From contig DASQAV010000016.1 in assembly GCA_035635575.1 (NCBI GenBank), forward strand, positions 1 through 11,212: DNA of 11,212 bases. The letters are read 5' to 3'. Within the stretch, counting starts at the first letter, position 1. Each line of letters starts with the position of its first letter. A program made the translations under genes and the position numbers. Origin of the DNA: WS-7 sp035635575. Its GTDB lineage: Bacteria > Eisenbacteria > RBG-16-71-46 > SZUA-252. Shown here one piece after another: positions 1 to 7,285 of this stretch. Under the pieces are notes generated by a model. The model did no database searches and was not told where the DNA came from. It saw only the letters and a list, made by a program, of their open reading frames with translations.

Positions 1-1221
1 AAGGAGCGCCAGGGCACCCAGCTCGCGAATCCGCTCGAGCGACCGCATGTACTCCCCCATGTTCCCGTCCGGCGGATTGATCACCACGGTACCCAATGTA
101 GAGACGAGGTCCCCCGCGATGAGCGTGTGCGACCGCTCCTCGAAGAAGGCGATGTGGGATCTGGAATGGCCGGGCGTCGGAATCGCGAGGAGCTGCCTGG
201 GGTGAGGGCCATGGAGCTCGATCCGCTCCCCTCCCGCAAGCTCCCGATCCAGCCGCACGCGATCCGAGATCGAGGCGTGCCCCCAGACCTGCGCCTTGTA
301 GCGCTCGCGCAACAGGTCCGCGCCCAGGAGATGATCCTTGTGCCGGTGCGTGAGGAGGATCGCCTTCACGCTGCCGCCGCGCGCTCGCTCAGCGTCTACC
401 ACCTCGAAGAGAGGCTTCAAGTCGTCCGGATCGGCGGTCCCGGGATCGATCACGACGATATCGCGATCTCCCACCACGACCGCGTTCGTGTGGGTCGCCG
501 GCAGGAGGGTTTCGGTGCGGAGCGGCACCATGACGACCCCGGGAAAGAGGACGACGTTCCGCGAGGGAACACCGTTCGCCTCGGGGATGCCGGCCAGGCC
601 GGCCGCAAGACGTTTCGGGCTTTCCGCTCCCTGGGCAGCGCCCGCCGCGAGAACCTGAATCGCGTGAAGGGTCGGCGTCGCGAGCGCCGCGCGGTCCTCA
701 TCCCAGAGTTTGAGCGCGTCCCTGGGGGTGATCCATTCCCCGGATTCCAGCTCTCCGGGCCAGACGTCGGGCGGCTTCGGATCCCTGATCTCGGCCACGA
801 AGAACATCGTGTTGAAGCGCATGCGGCTGAAAGGGGGCGTGATCCAGCGCCCCGCGGCGGTGAACGCCTCGCGATCAAGCGTCAGGCCCAGCTCTTCCAT
901 GGACGGCCAGAACTCGGCGTTTCCATTCAGCAGCTGCTCCCGGAGCGTTCGTTGCGCCTCGGGGGGCGGCACCGCCCCCGAAAGCCCGACGAGCATCCCC
1001 GTCTCCTCGAAGGTCTCGCGCACGGCGCAGCGGACCATCGTCAGCTCCAGAGACTCTTCCTCCGTCGGTCCGTCCTCGCGTGACACGCGCCCGCCCGGAA
1101 AGGAATGAAAGCCCCCGAGGAAGGGATTGGCCTCGGCGCGCTTCACCCAGAGCACTCGAAACGTGGGAGCGCGCGAGACGAGAATGAGGCTCGCGGCCGG
1201 ACGGAGGGGTGTCTCCGGCAA
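1..1221 (-). CDS. Nudix hydrolase / metallo-beta-lactamase fold fusion protein (3'-truncated by window edge)
   Basis: The minus-strand frame is open from a TTG at 1221 to the window edge (407 codons, no stop seen), so the C-terminus is missing. Residues about 8-190 form a Nudix domain: a GG at 43-44 is followed, after a longer than usual spacer, by the Nudix helix core R69-E70-x-x-E73-E74-x-G76. Residues about 220-407 form a metallo-beta-lactamase domain with THRHKDH at 291-297 (metal ligands H292, H294, D296, H297), a further ligand H352 in TPGHSRSH, and D371 in AGD. This is the LACTB2-like hydrolase arrangement; Nudix plus MBL in one chain is known in bacteria. The substrate is unknown, though nucleotide-linked or thioester/phosphodiester metabolites are plausible. 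No signal peptide is seen, so it is probably cytoplasmic. The TTG lies two bases after the stop of the upstream methyltransferase and has no clear Shine-Dalgarno, suggesting coupled translation. The resulting start MPETPLRPAASLILV suits the family. Confidence 0.88.
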   Translation of the reverse strand, partial: MPETPLRPAASLILVSRAPTFRVLWVKRAEANPFLGGFHSFPGGRVSREDGPTEEESLELTMVRCAVRETFEETGMLVGLSGAVPPPEAQRTLREQLLNGNAEFWPSMEELGLTLDREAFTAAGRWITPPFSRMRFNTMFFVAEIRDPKPPDVWPGELESGEWITPRDALKLWDEDRAALATPTLHAIQVLAAGAAQGAESPKRLAAGLAGIPEANGVPSRNVVLFPGVVMVPLRTETLLPATHTNAVVVGDRDIVVIDPGTADPDDLKPLFEVVDAERARGGSVKAILLTHRHKDHLLGADLLRERYKAQVWGHASISDRVRLDRELAGGERIELHGPHPRQLLAIPTPGHSRSHIAFFEERSHTLIAGDLVSTLGTVVINPPDGNMGEYMRSLERIRELGALALL

Positions 1222-1223
1222 CG

Positions 1224-2135
1224 CTATTCGACGAGAACCGGTGGGAGTGCGAGCCGGAGGGCGCGGATGTGGTCGGGCCCGGTGCCACAGCATCCGCCCA
1301 CGACCTGGGCGCCGCGGGCCACCCAGGTCGCCGCCGCTTCCGCGAAGCGGTCGGGCGTCCAGGAGGAATCGAAGCGCCACGTGCCGTGCTCCATGTCCGG
1401 CCCGCCGGCGTTGGGATAGCACCCGAGGGGGATGCGCGTCACGCGTCCCATCGTGAGGAGACATTCGGCCGCGGTCTCGGGATCGACGCAGTTGACCAGG
1501 ACCGCGTCCGGCTTCAGCGGCTCGACGGCGTTCACCGCGGCCGCCAGCGATTCGCCGCTCAAAATCTCGCTCCCGTCCTTGCAGATGAAGCTCACGAGCA
1601 CGGGGAGCTCGGTCGCCTTGGCCCCGCGCACCGCCGCGATGGCCTCGGCGATGGAATTCATCGTCTCGGCGAGGATGAGATCGACGCCACAGCGCGCGAG
1701 AAACGAGGCCTGCTCGGTGTGCTCGCGGAGGCTCTGCTCCGGGTCCGGCGCCTGGTCGGGCCGATAGCAGTCCTCGAGCGGCGCCAGGGCGCCCGCAACC
1801 AGTACCTCTCTCGCCCCACGCGCGCGATCGGTCGCCTCTCCGGCGAGCGCCACCGCCCGCTGGGTCAGGACGCGCGCCTCCCCGGGGGCAAGCCCCGCCT
1901 TCTGGACCGCGCGCGGTGTGGTGCGGAAGGTGTTCGCCGTGATGACATCGGCGCCCGCGCGCACGTACTCCTCGTGGATCTCGCGCACGGTGTCGGGATG
2001 ATTCTTGAGTGCGGCGGCGCTCCAGAGCGGAAGCGGCGTCGGGATTCCGCGCCGCTCCAGCTCCGTGCCCATGGCTCCGTCGAGGAGGATCAGCTCGCCC
2101 CGGCGGAGCCGGCTTCGAAACAGATTTCGGCTCAC
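1224..2135 (-). CDS. Homocysteine S-methyltransferase family protein
   Basis: A 303-residue protein of the homocysteine S-methyltransferase family (Pfam S-methyl_trans), which moves a methyl group from a donor such as S-methylmethionine or a betaine to homocysteine to make methionine. The N-terminal LLDGAMGTELERRG (residues 17-30) is the family hallmark. The three zinc-binding cysteines are present: C216 in VNCVDPE and C282/C283 in GGCCGTGPDHI near the C-terminus. The size fits a stand-alone MmuM/BHMT-type enzyme. It has no cobalamin or folate domains, so it is not a full MetH. The methyl donor cannot be told from sequence. I chose the GTG at 2135 because the family-like sequence begins there and a purine-rich GGAGGGCGGGGG run lies upstream. 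An in-frame TTG at 2180 would add 15 unremarkable residues and overlap the patatin stop. The stop at 1224 is two bases before the Nudix-MBL start. Confidence 0.9.
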   Translation of the reverse strand: MSRNLFRSRLRRGELILLDGAMGTELERRGIPTPLPLWSAAALKNHPDTVREIHEEYVRAGADVITANTFRTTPRAVQKAGLAPGEARVLTQRAVALAGEATDRARGAREVLVAGALAPLEDCYRPDQAPDPEQSLREHTEQASFLARCGVDLILAETMNSIAEAIAAVRGAKATELPVLVSFICKDGSEILSGESLAAAVNAVEPLKPDAVLVNCVDPETAAECLLTMGRVTRIPLGCYPNAGGPDMEHGTWRFDSSWTPDRFAEAAATWVARGAQVVGGCCGTGPDHIRALRLALPPVLVE

Positions 2136-2169
2136 GCGCCGGCCCCCGCCCTCCGTCGGGCCCTCCGCC

Positions 2170-3282
2170 TCATTCCGCAACCGAGGCCTCGTCCGAGGGG
2201 TTGAGCCCGTGGAACTGCATCAGCTCCTCGATCACCGTGCGGCGGCGTTTCAGGATGGAGGTCATGGAGGTGTAGCCGTAACGCAAGATCTGCTCGCGCT
2301 CGCCGTAGCTCATGGTGGGATGGAGGAACATCATCACCTCGGCCGAGGAGGGCTCGATGCGGTAGATTTTGACTTGTGGAAACTCCGCCTGCGCGCGCCG
2401 GATCTCGCCGTCCAGGCGCACCCGCGTCTCGATCCGGGTCGCCTGGTCGTGGATGAAGGACATTCCCTTCTCGGAAATCCTCGCGCACTTGCCGTCGCTC
2501 CGCGGAATGCAGACCGAGCTCCGGTCGTTCATGATGTTCAGCATCGGGTTGATGATCAGGACCGTGGTCGATCCCGCCTTGATCGCGACGTCCAGGTGCG
2601 CCACGCGCCCCGTGGAGCCGTCGATGTAGTCGCGCCCCTGGATCCGGACCGGGCGGAAGAAGAGCGGAATCGCCGAGGAAGCGGCGATGGCGTTGGAGAT
2701 GGTCACCTGGTCGCCGTCCTGGTTCGAGAAGACCCGCCGCGTCCCGAGATCCAGATCCGTGGCCGGGATGTAGAGCTCGCGGCTGATCCCCGTGAACGAA
2801 TCCGTCTTGCCATAGGCGTCCAGCAGGCGGCTGAAGTAGCGCTGGTAGTTGTCCAGCGCGAAGAGCCCGGGGGGCAGCCGCTCCTCGATGTGATGCATGA
2901 ACTCGAACGGGGAGGGCCGCTGGTTGTTCCGGATGGATTTGATGAAGAAGCCCGGCACCGACGCAAAACACCCCAGCACGGATTTCAAGATCGCCCAGCG
3001 GTTCGCCATGTAGAAGTCGCCGCGCTTGAAGTCGAGGGAAGGCTCCGAGCCGTGGAGGAGCCCCCAGTAGATCTTGCGCGCGGAGAGCCCCTTCGCCAGG
3101 AGAGCGGCCACGGAAGCGCCCGCGCTCACGCCGATGTAAACGTGGAATCCCGTGCTCGAGAAATCGAAGCCCAGGAAGTCGTCGAGGGCCGCGAGGCATC
3201 CGATCTCGTAGAAGGCACCGGTCATGCCGCCGCCGGTGAGGCTGAGCGCGATTTTTCCGCCGTCCATGGCGGATGACGTCAC
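2170..3282 (-). CDS. Patatin-like phospholipase / lipid acyl hydrolase
   Basis: A 370-residue patatin-family serine hydrolase, expected to cleave fatty acyl esters of membrane or storage lipids with a Ser-Asp dyad. Visible motifs are the glycine-rich oxyanion loop LTGGGMTGAF (15-24), the nucleophile elbow GVSAG with Ser53, and the dyad Asp221 in YIDGS, a DGS variant of the usual DGG/DGA. The conserved block SNAIAASSAIPLFFRPV (196-212) precedes the Asp. About 130 C-terminal residues follow the core and are not assigned. No signal peptide or membrane helix is seen, so it is probably cytoplasmic or peripheral. The start is taken as the GTG at 3282, which overlaps the SDR stop by four bases (GTGA) and has GGGAAG just upstream. 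The ATG at 3267 would shorten it by five residues. A longer in-frame extension to 3576 runs wholly inside the SDR gene and is rejected. Confidence 0.9.
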   Translation of the reverse strand: MTSSAMDGGKIALSLTGGGMTGAFYEIGCLAALDDFLGFDFSSTGFHVYIGVSAGASVAALLAKGLSARKIYWGLLHGSEPSLDFKRGDFYMANRWAILKSVLGCFASVPGFFIKSIRNNQRPSPFEFMHHIEERLPPGLFALDNYQRYFSRLLDAYGKTDSFTGISRELYIPATDLDLGTRRVFSNQDGDQVTISNAIAASSAIPLFFRPVRIQGRDYIDGSTGRVAHLDVAIKAGSTTVLIINPMLNIMNDRSSVCIPRSDGKCARISEKGMSFIHDQATRIETRVRLDGEIRRAQAEFPQVKIYRIEPSSAEVMMFLHPTMSYGEREQILRYGYTSMTSILKRRRTVIEELMQFHGLNPSDEASVAE

Positions 3283-4097
3283 GCTGTCTTCCCGGGGTAG
3301 CGGAAGAGGCGGTTTAGGATCTGGTCCGCCAGTCGCGGCGCTATGACGTTCAGAAGTGCGAGCCATCGGTTCCGGCGCGGGATGAAGATCTCGGGTCGGG
3401 GGCGCTCCAGCGCCCCCACGATCGCCCGCGCCACCTCTTCGGGCTTGAGTATGGTTCCGGCCGGCCCCATTCCCAGGGCCCGCCTTCGATCGAGCCGGGC
3501 CAGGAACTCCGTCTCCACTGCCGCCGGAATCACCAACGCAACCCGGATTCCCCGGGGACCAAGCTCCCTTCGCCACGCTTCCGTCAGACCGGTGAGGGCG
3601 AACTTGGAGGCGTTGTAGAAGGAATAATACGGCACGCCGACCTTCCCTGCGAAGCTCGACACGTTCACGATGACGTTTTCCGCGCGCTGGCCGGGGGCGG
3701 ATCCGCGTGCTTCGAGCGCGGGCAGCGCGGCCCGGGTGACCCGGATCGTGCCCATCACGTTCACCTCGAGCATCTCCGCGACGCGCTCCTCCACAGCCTC
3801 CTGGACGGAGGCGAGGAGACCGATTCCCGCGTTGTTCACGACCCCGTTCAGCCCGCCGAAGCGGCGTACGGCCTCCGAGACCGCACGCGCCGCGTCCGCC
3901 GAGGAGCGGACGTCTCCGGCCACGGCGATGGCGTCGCCTCCTTGTGATTCGATCTGGGAGCGGAGGGATTCGAGCGGCGCAGCCTGGCGCGCGAAAAGGG
4001 TGACCTTCGCACCCTTTCGCGCGAGCAGTAGGGCGGTGGCGCGGCCGATTCCTCCCGAGGCGCCGGTCAGGAGGATCGAGCGGCCGCTAAGCTCCAC
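3279..4097 (-). CDS. Short-chain dehydrogenase/reductase (SDR) family oxidoreductase
   Basis: A 272-residue classical SDR, an NAD(P)-dependent oxidoreductase acting on a carbonyl or hydroxyl substrate. The Rossmann nucleotide-binding motif TGASGGIG is at 11-18 and the structural NNAG at 88-91. The catalytic tetrad is complete: N113 (EVNVMG), S148 (NVSS), Y161 and K165 in YNASK. FAR at 35-37, following the second beta strand, hints at NADP(H) preference, but this is weak. The C-terminal tail (about 236-272) is basic and hydrophobic (IFIPRRNRWLALLNVIAPR), as in SDRs that associate with membranes or lipid substrates. Substrate is not assignable; the translationally coupled patatin downstream would suit a lipid or ketone substrate. 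The GTG start at 4097 follows the S9 peptidase TGA with no spacer, and the protein begins MELSGRSILLTGASGG, the normal SDR N-terminus. Confidence 0.93.
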   Translation of the reverse strand: MELSGRSILLTGASGGIGRATALLLARKGAKVTLFARQAAPLESLRSQIESQGGDAIAVAGDVRSSADAARAVSEAVRRFGGLNGVVNNAGIGLLASVQEAVEERVAEMLEVNVMGTIRVTRAALPALEARGSAPGQRAENVIVNVSSFAGKVGVPYYSFYNASKFALTGLTEAWRRELGPRGIRVALVIPAAVETEFLARLDRRRALGMGPAGTILKPEEVARAIVGALERPRPEIFIPRRNRWLALLNVIAPRLADQILNRLFRYPGKTA

Positions 4098-6206
4098 TCA
4101 CTTTGCTTTCGCCATCGCGGGTTCCGCCGCCGCGGAAGGGGCACGCGCGGCCGCGCGCGGTGCTAGCTCCGGGGCCAGGTGCCGCAGGAACCAGTCGCGC
4201 AGGAACGTGAGCCGCGCGACTCTGCGGGAGGGTGTGCCGCCGCGCGAAAGGCCGTGGCTCTCCCCGGGGAAGAGCACCATCTCCACCTCGCGGCGCAGGA
4301 GCTTGAGCGAGGTGTAGAGCTGCTCCGCCTCCTCCACCGGACAGCGGTGATCCTCCAGGCTGTGCAATACCAGGAGCGGGGTCCGGATGTTCTCCACGTA
4401 GGTGATGGGCGACATCCGCCGGTAGTCGGGAGAATCTCTCCAGGGCTGATCCCCGAACTCCGGCACCGCGTCGTCGCTGAAGTCCCCCGCCAGGAGGAGC
4501 GTCTTCAGATCCACGACGCTCCGTTGGGTCGCGGCCGCTTTGAAGCGGCTCGTATGGCCGACGATCCAGTTGGTCATGTACCCGCCGTAGGAGCCGCCGG
4601 TCACGCCCAGCCTCGCCGGGTCGATCTCCGGGTAGCGCCGGAGCGCATCGTCCACGACGCGCATCAGGTCTTCGTAATCGGGTCCGCCCCAGTCCACGAC
4701 GATCTCCCGCGTGAAGGCTTCGCCGTAGCCCTGGGCCCCGCGCGGATTCGAGAAGAGAACGTAGAATCCGGCGCTCGCCAGCATCTGGAACTCGTGGAAG
4801 AAGCAGGCGCCGTACTGGACCCGGGGACCGCCGTGGATCTCGAGGATCATCGGATATTTCCGGGCAGGATCGGCGTTCGGAGGCTTCATCATCCAGCAGT
4901 GGACCTTGTGCCCCTCCGGCATCTCCACCCAGAATTCCTCGGGCGTCTGGACCGCGAGCGTATCGAATAGCGTCGAGGTAGGACGCACGAGCGGCGTGAA
5001 CGTGCCCGTTCCGGGATCCAGACGCCCCACGGTCCCCGCGTCTGCGTGATCGCAGCGGATCACCGCGAGATCGCTTCCCTTCTTCGAGCCCGCGATGGCG
5101 AGCAGGGCCAGCGCTCCCTTCGTGACCTTTCGAGGGGCTCCGCCCTTCGCGGGAACGGAATAGAGGTGCGTGGAGCCTTGGTCGCTCACGAGGTAGTGGA
5201 TCGCGGTTCCGTCCGTGGACCAGACCGGCGGGTAAGGTTCGTGGAAATCGCGCAGATCCGTACCCATGAGATCGAGCGCGGTCCGATCGAGCTCCGGAGT
5301 CAGGTTGCGCGCGGGGCCGCCCTGGGCGGGCACCGTCCAGACGTGGATGTTCTTCACGCCCCACGCGTCCCCTTCGTCCTCATTGCCCAGGAAAGCAATC
5401 TGGCTTCCGTCGGGAGACCAGGCGGGCGCGAACGCCGCGCCGGGCTGGGGCGTCAGGTTGCGCGGCTCCCCTCCGGCCGCCGGAAGGAGCCAGAGATCGC
5501 TGACCGTGGCGTGGTAGTCGGCATCCGGCAGCCGGTTCGCGGGGAAGACGAGCCATGTGCCGTCCGGCGACCAGGCGGCGGCGCCATGATCCCACTCGCC
5601 GCTCGTGAGCGCCCGCACCTCGCCCGAGGCCACGTCCAGCACGTGGACGTGGAAGCGCGACTTCGGCAGGAAGCCCTGCCCGTCTTCCTTGTAGTGAAGG
5701 CGCGTGATGTGCATGAAGGTCGGAGGCTTCCGATCCTTCTTCTCCGCCTTCGCCTCGGCTGCTTGCTTGGCCGGAGCCGATCCGGGAAGGTGTCCCGTCT
5801 CCGGCGGGTCGGTCGCGCGATAGCAGAAGGAGATCTTCGAGCCGTCCGGAGACCAGGCAAGACCACCGATCCTCCCGTCGAGATCGGTCAAGCGCTCCGC
5901 CTCCCCTCCCTCGAGCGAGAGCTTGTAGATCTGCTGCTTCTTGTCGCGCCGATCGGAGACGAACGCGATCGTCCTGCCGTCCGGGCTCCAGGCGGCGCTT
6001 CCGTTCTTCTGCTCGCCGAACGTGAGCCGGCGCGGCTCGCCTCCTTGCATCGGAACGATCCAGAGGTGCGACTCGTATCCATCCTTCTCCGGATCGATGG
6101 ATCGGACCTGATAGACGGCGCGGCTTCCATCGGGGGAGACTGCGACGGCGTCGACGAATTGAAGCTGGAGCAGATCCTCAGGCGTCACTTGCTTTCGCTC
6201 AGGCAT
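4098..6206 (-). CDS. S9 family peptidase (acylaminoacyl-peptidase / dipeptidyl-peptidase type)
   Basis: A 702-residue serine peptidase of the prolyl oligopeptidase family, which releases N-terminal residues or dipeptides from short peptides. Residues about 15-410 form a beta-propeller built on repeated W-S-P-D-G type blades, with SPDG-like motifs near 24, 73, 118, 212, 263 and 329. Residues about 420-680 are the alpha/beta-hydrolase catalytic domain: HGGP at 458-461, nucleophile Ser539 in GGSYGGYM, Asp619 in HSLEDHRCP, and His651 in GESHGLSR. All three catalytic residues are present. A charged Ala/Lys-rich insert lies near 145-162 between propeller blades, and an Ala-rich tail (about 684-702) follows the catalytic domain. 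No signal peptide is visible, so it is probably cytoplasmic. The ATG at 6206 has GGGAGA six bases upstream and lies 14 bp after the stop of the second DUF1028 gene. Confidence 0.95.
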   Translation of the reverse strand: MPERKQVTPEDLLQLQFVDAVAVSPDGSRAVYQVRSIDPEKDGYESHLWIVPMQGGEPRRLTFGEQKNGSAAWSPDGRTIAFVSDRRDKKQQIYKLSLEGGEAERLTDLDGRIGGLAWSPDGSKISFCYRATDPPETGHLPGSAPAKQAAEAKAEKKDRKPPTFMHITRLHYKEDGQGFLPKSRFHVHVLDVASGEVRALTSGEWDHGAAAWSPDGTWLVFPANRLPDADYHATVSDLWLLPAAGGEPRNLTPQPGAAFAPAWSPDGSQIAFLGNEDEGDAWGVKNIHVWTVPAQGGPARNLTPELDRTALDLMGTDLRDFHEPYPPVWSTDGTAIHYLVSDQGSTHLYSVPAKGGAPRKVTKGALALLAIAGSKKGSDLAVIRCDHADAGTVGRLDPGTGTFTPLVRPTSTLFDTLAVQTPEEFWVEMPEGHKVHCWMMKPPNADPARKYPMILEIHGGPRVQYGACFFHEFQMLASAGFYVLFSNPRGAQGYGEAFTREIVVDWGGPDYEDLMRVVDDALRRYPEIDPARLGVTGGSYGGYMTNWIVGHTSRFKAAATQRSVVDLKTLLLAGDFSDDAVPEFGDQPWRDSPDYRRMSPITYVENIRTPLLVLHSLEDHRCPVEEAEQLYTSLKLLRREVEMVLFPGESHGLSRGGTPSRRVARLTFLRDWFLRHLAPELAPRAAARAPSAAAEPAMAKAK

Positions 6207-6220
6207 GCGTGTCTCCCACT

Positions 6221-7285
6221 CTATTTGATCCCGCTCTTGAACCGGTTGATCTGGTCTTTCAGGTACGAGTCCTCGGGCGAAAGGGCAAGCGCTTGTGTTT
6301 CGACTTCGATCGCTTTCGCCGCGTTGCCGCTACGGTAGTGGACCTCCGCCAGCGTGTCGAGGACCCCGGTGTTCTTGGGCTCCAGCTGGACCGCGCGCTC
6401 CGCGGCCTTCAGCGCCTCCTCCATGTGGACGTTGTTCGTGGCGCAGATCCACGCGAGCCCATTCAAGGTGGAGGCGTCGACGTCCGGGCGAGCCAGCGCG
6501 TGCTCGAGCGATTCCGAGACGCGCTCGCGCTCGAGCCGGGCCAGATCCTTCTTCCCTGATTTCTCGTAGAGCTCCGCGAAGCGAATGTGGGCCTCGGCGA
6601 GCCGCTGCCCCTCGAGCATCCGGTACACCCGGATCAGCTCGTTGATCGGATCCTTGTGATCCTCGACGCGCAGATCCACGTATCGGTAGCGGTACTCGGG
6701 ATATTGCTCGCTGGGCCGCACGACCACGATCGCCGCCGATTCCATCCCGCGCTTGTCCCCGCCCGCCGCCTGCCCCGCGACCAGTGCCGCGAGGAGCCGC
6801 TCCGCCAGCTCGCCCTTCGACTCCAAGAAAGCGCGCTCCATTCCCTTCACCACCGCTTCTCCGGCCAGGATGTTTCCCTGGATGGCGTAGCCCGGTCCGG
6901 TGATCCCACCCGCCCAATTCGAGCACAGCGTCCCGGTGAAATTGGCGCTCCTTCCCTTGGCGTCCACGATGCCCAGCTGCCGGTGCGCGCTACCCGAATC
7001 CGCGTCGAGGAGCGTGCGCATCACTTCCGGAGCGGGCTTGCCGGAGCGAAGGAGATTGAGCCCGGCGGGGCCATAAGATTCGTTCGTGGACGCCTGCGTC
7101 GCGATGGCCCCGACGCCCGCCTCGGCCCAGGGCACCGCCATGCCGACGCTGAACGCGCGCGACTGGACCGCGACGCCCAGCTCCTGGGTGACCGAGTCGT
7201 AAGCCGCGATGGAAAAGGTGGCATGGGCGGGAGCGGGCCCGATGGCAAGGGCCAGAGCCGCGAGACCGATGGTGAGTCGTTTCAC
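6221..7285 (-). CDS. Exported DUF1028 (Ntn-hydrolase-like) protein with C-terminal TPRs, copy B
   Basis: A 354-residue exported protein. Residues 1-22 are a signal peptide (basic VKR, a hydrophobic run, then PAPAHA) with an A-x-A cleavage site, so the mature protein would begin T23-F-S-I. Residues 23 to about 210 are a DUF1028 domain (PF06267), a family placed among Ntn-hydrolase folds whose substrate is unknown to me; an amide bond is a reasonable guess. Residues about 272-345 hold two TPR-like helical pairs (NGLAW...AAERAVQLEPKN and VLDTLAEVHYRSGNAAKAIEVE), likely for protein contact. It aligns without gaps, at a constant offset of 20 residues, to the preceding gene; I count about 124 of 188 identical residues across the DUF1028 part. 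The GTG start at 7285 overlaps the stop of copy A by four bases (GTGA), so translation is probably coupled. The same frame stays open upstream through copy A, but that part is not coding. Confidence 0.9.
   Translation of the reverse strand: MKRLTIGLAALALAIGPAPAHATFSIAAYDSVTQELGVAVQSRAFSVGMAVPWAEAGVGAIATQASTNESYGPAGLNLLRSGKPAPEVMRTLLDADSGSAHRQLGIVDAKGRSANFTGTLCSNWAGGITGPGYAIQGNILAGEAVVKGMERAFLESKGELAERLLAALVAGQAAGGDKRGMESAAIVVVRPSEQYPEYRYRYVDLRVEDHKDPINELIRVYRMLEGQRLAEAHIRFAELYEKSGKKDLARLERERVSESLEHALARPDVDASTLNGLAWICATNNVHMEEALKAAERAVQLEPKNTGVLDTLAEVHYRSGNAAKAIEVETQALALSPEDSYLKDQINRFKSGIK

Noticed and set aside
127..1083. 318-codon plus-strand open frame opposite the Nudix-MBL gene
   Set aside because: The minus strand shows intact Nudix and MBL metal-binding motifs through this interval; the plus frame is an Arg-rich antisense artefact.
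1209..2204. 331-codon plus-strand open frame opposite the homocysteine methyltransferase
   Set aside because: The minus strand carries the conserved DGAMGTE and zinc-cysteine motifs; the plus frame has no domain-like sequence.
2005..3276. Long plus-strand open frame opposite the patatin gene
   Set aside because: Arg, Asp, Glu and Val-rich composition typical of the antisense of a GC-rich gene, no recognisable motif, and the opposite strand has a complete catalytic enzyme.
3283..3576. N-terminal extension of the patatin gene into the SDR gene
   Set aside because: The added residues are low-complexity Gly/Pro/Ala/Arg sequence antiphase to a well-conserved SDR C-terminus. The patatin fold begins just after 3282.
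5046..6338. 430-codon plus-strand open frame opposite the S9 peptidase propeller
   Set aside because: Its repeats mirror the SPDG blades on the coding strand. No ribosome binding site or domain is seen.
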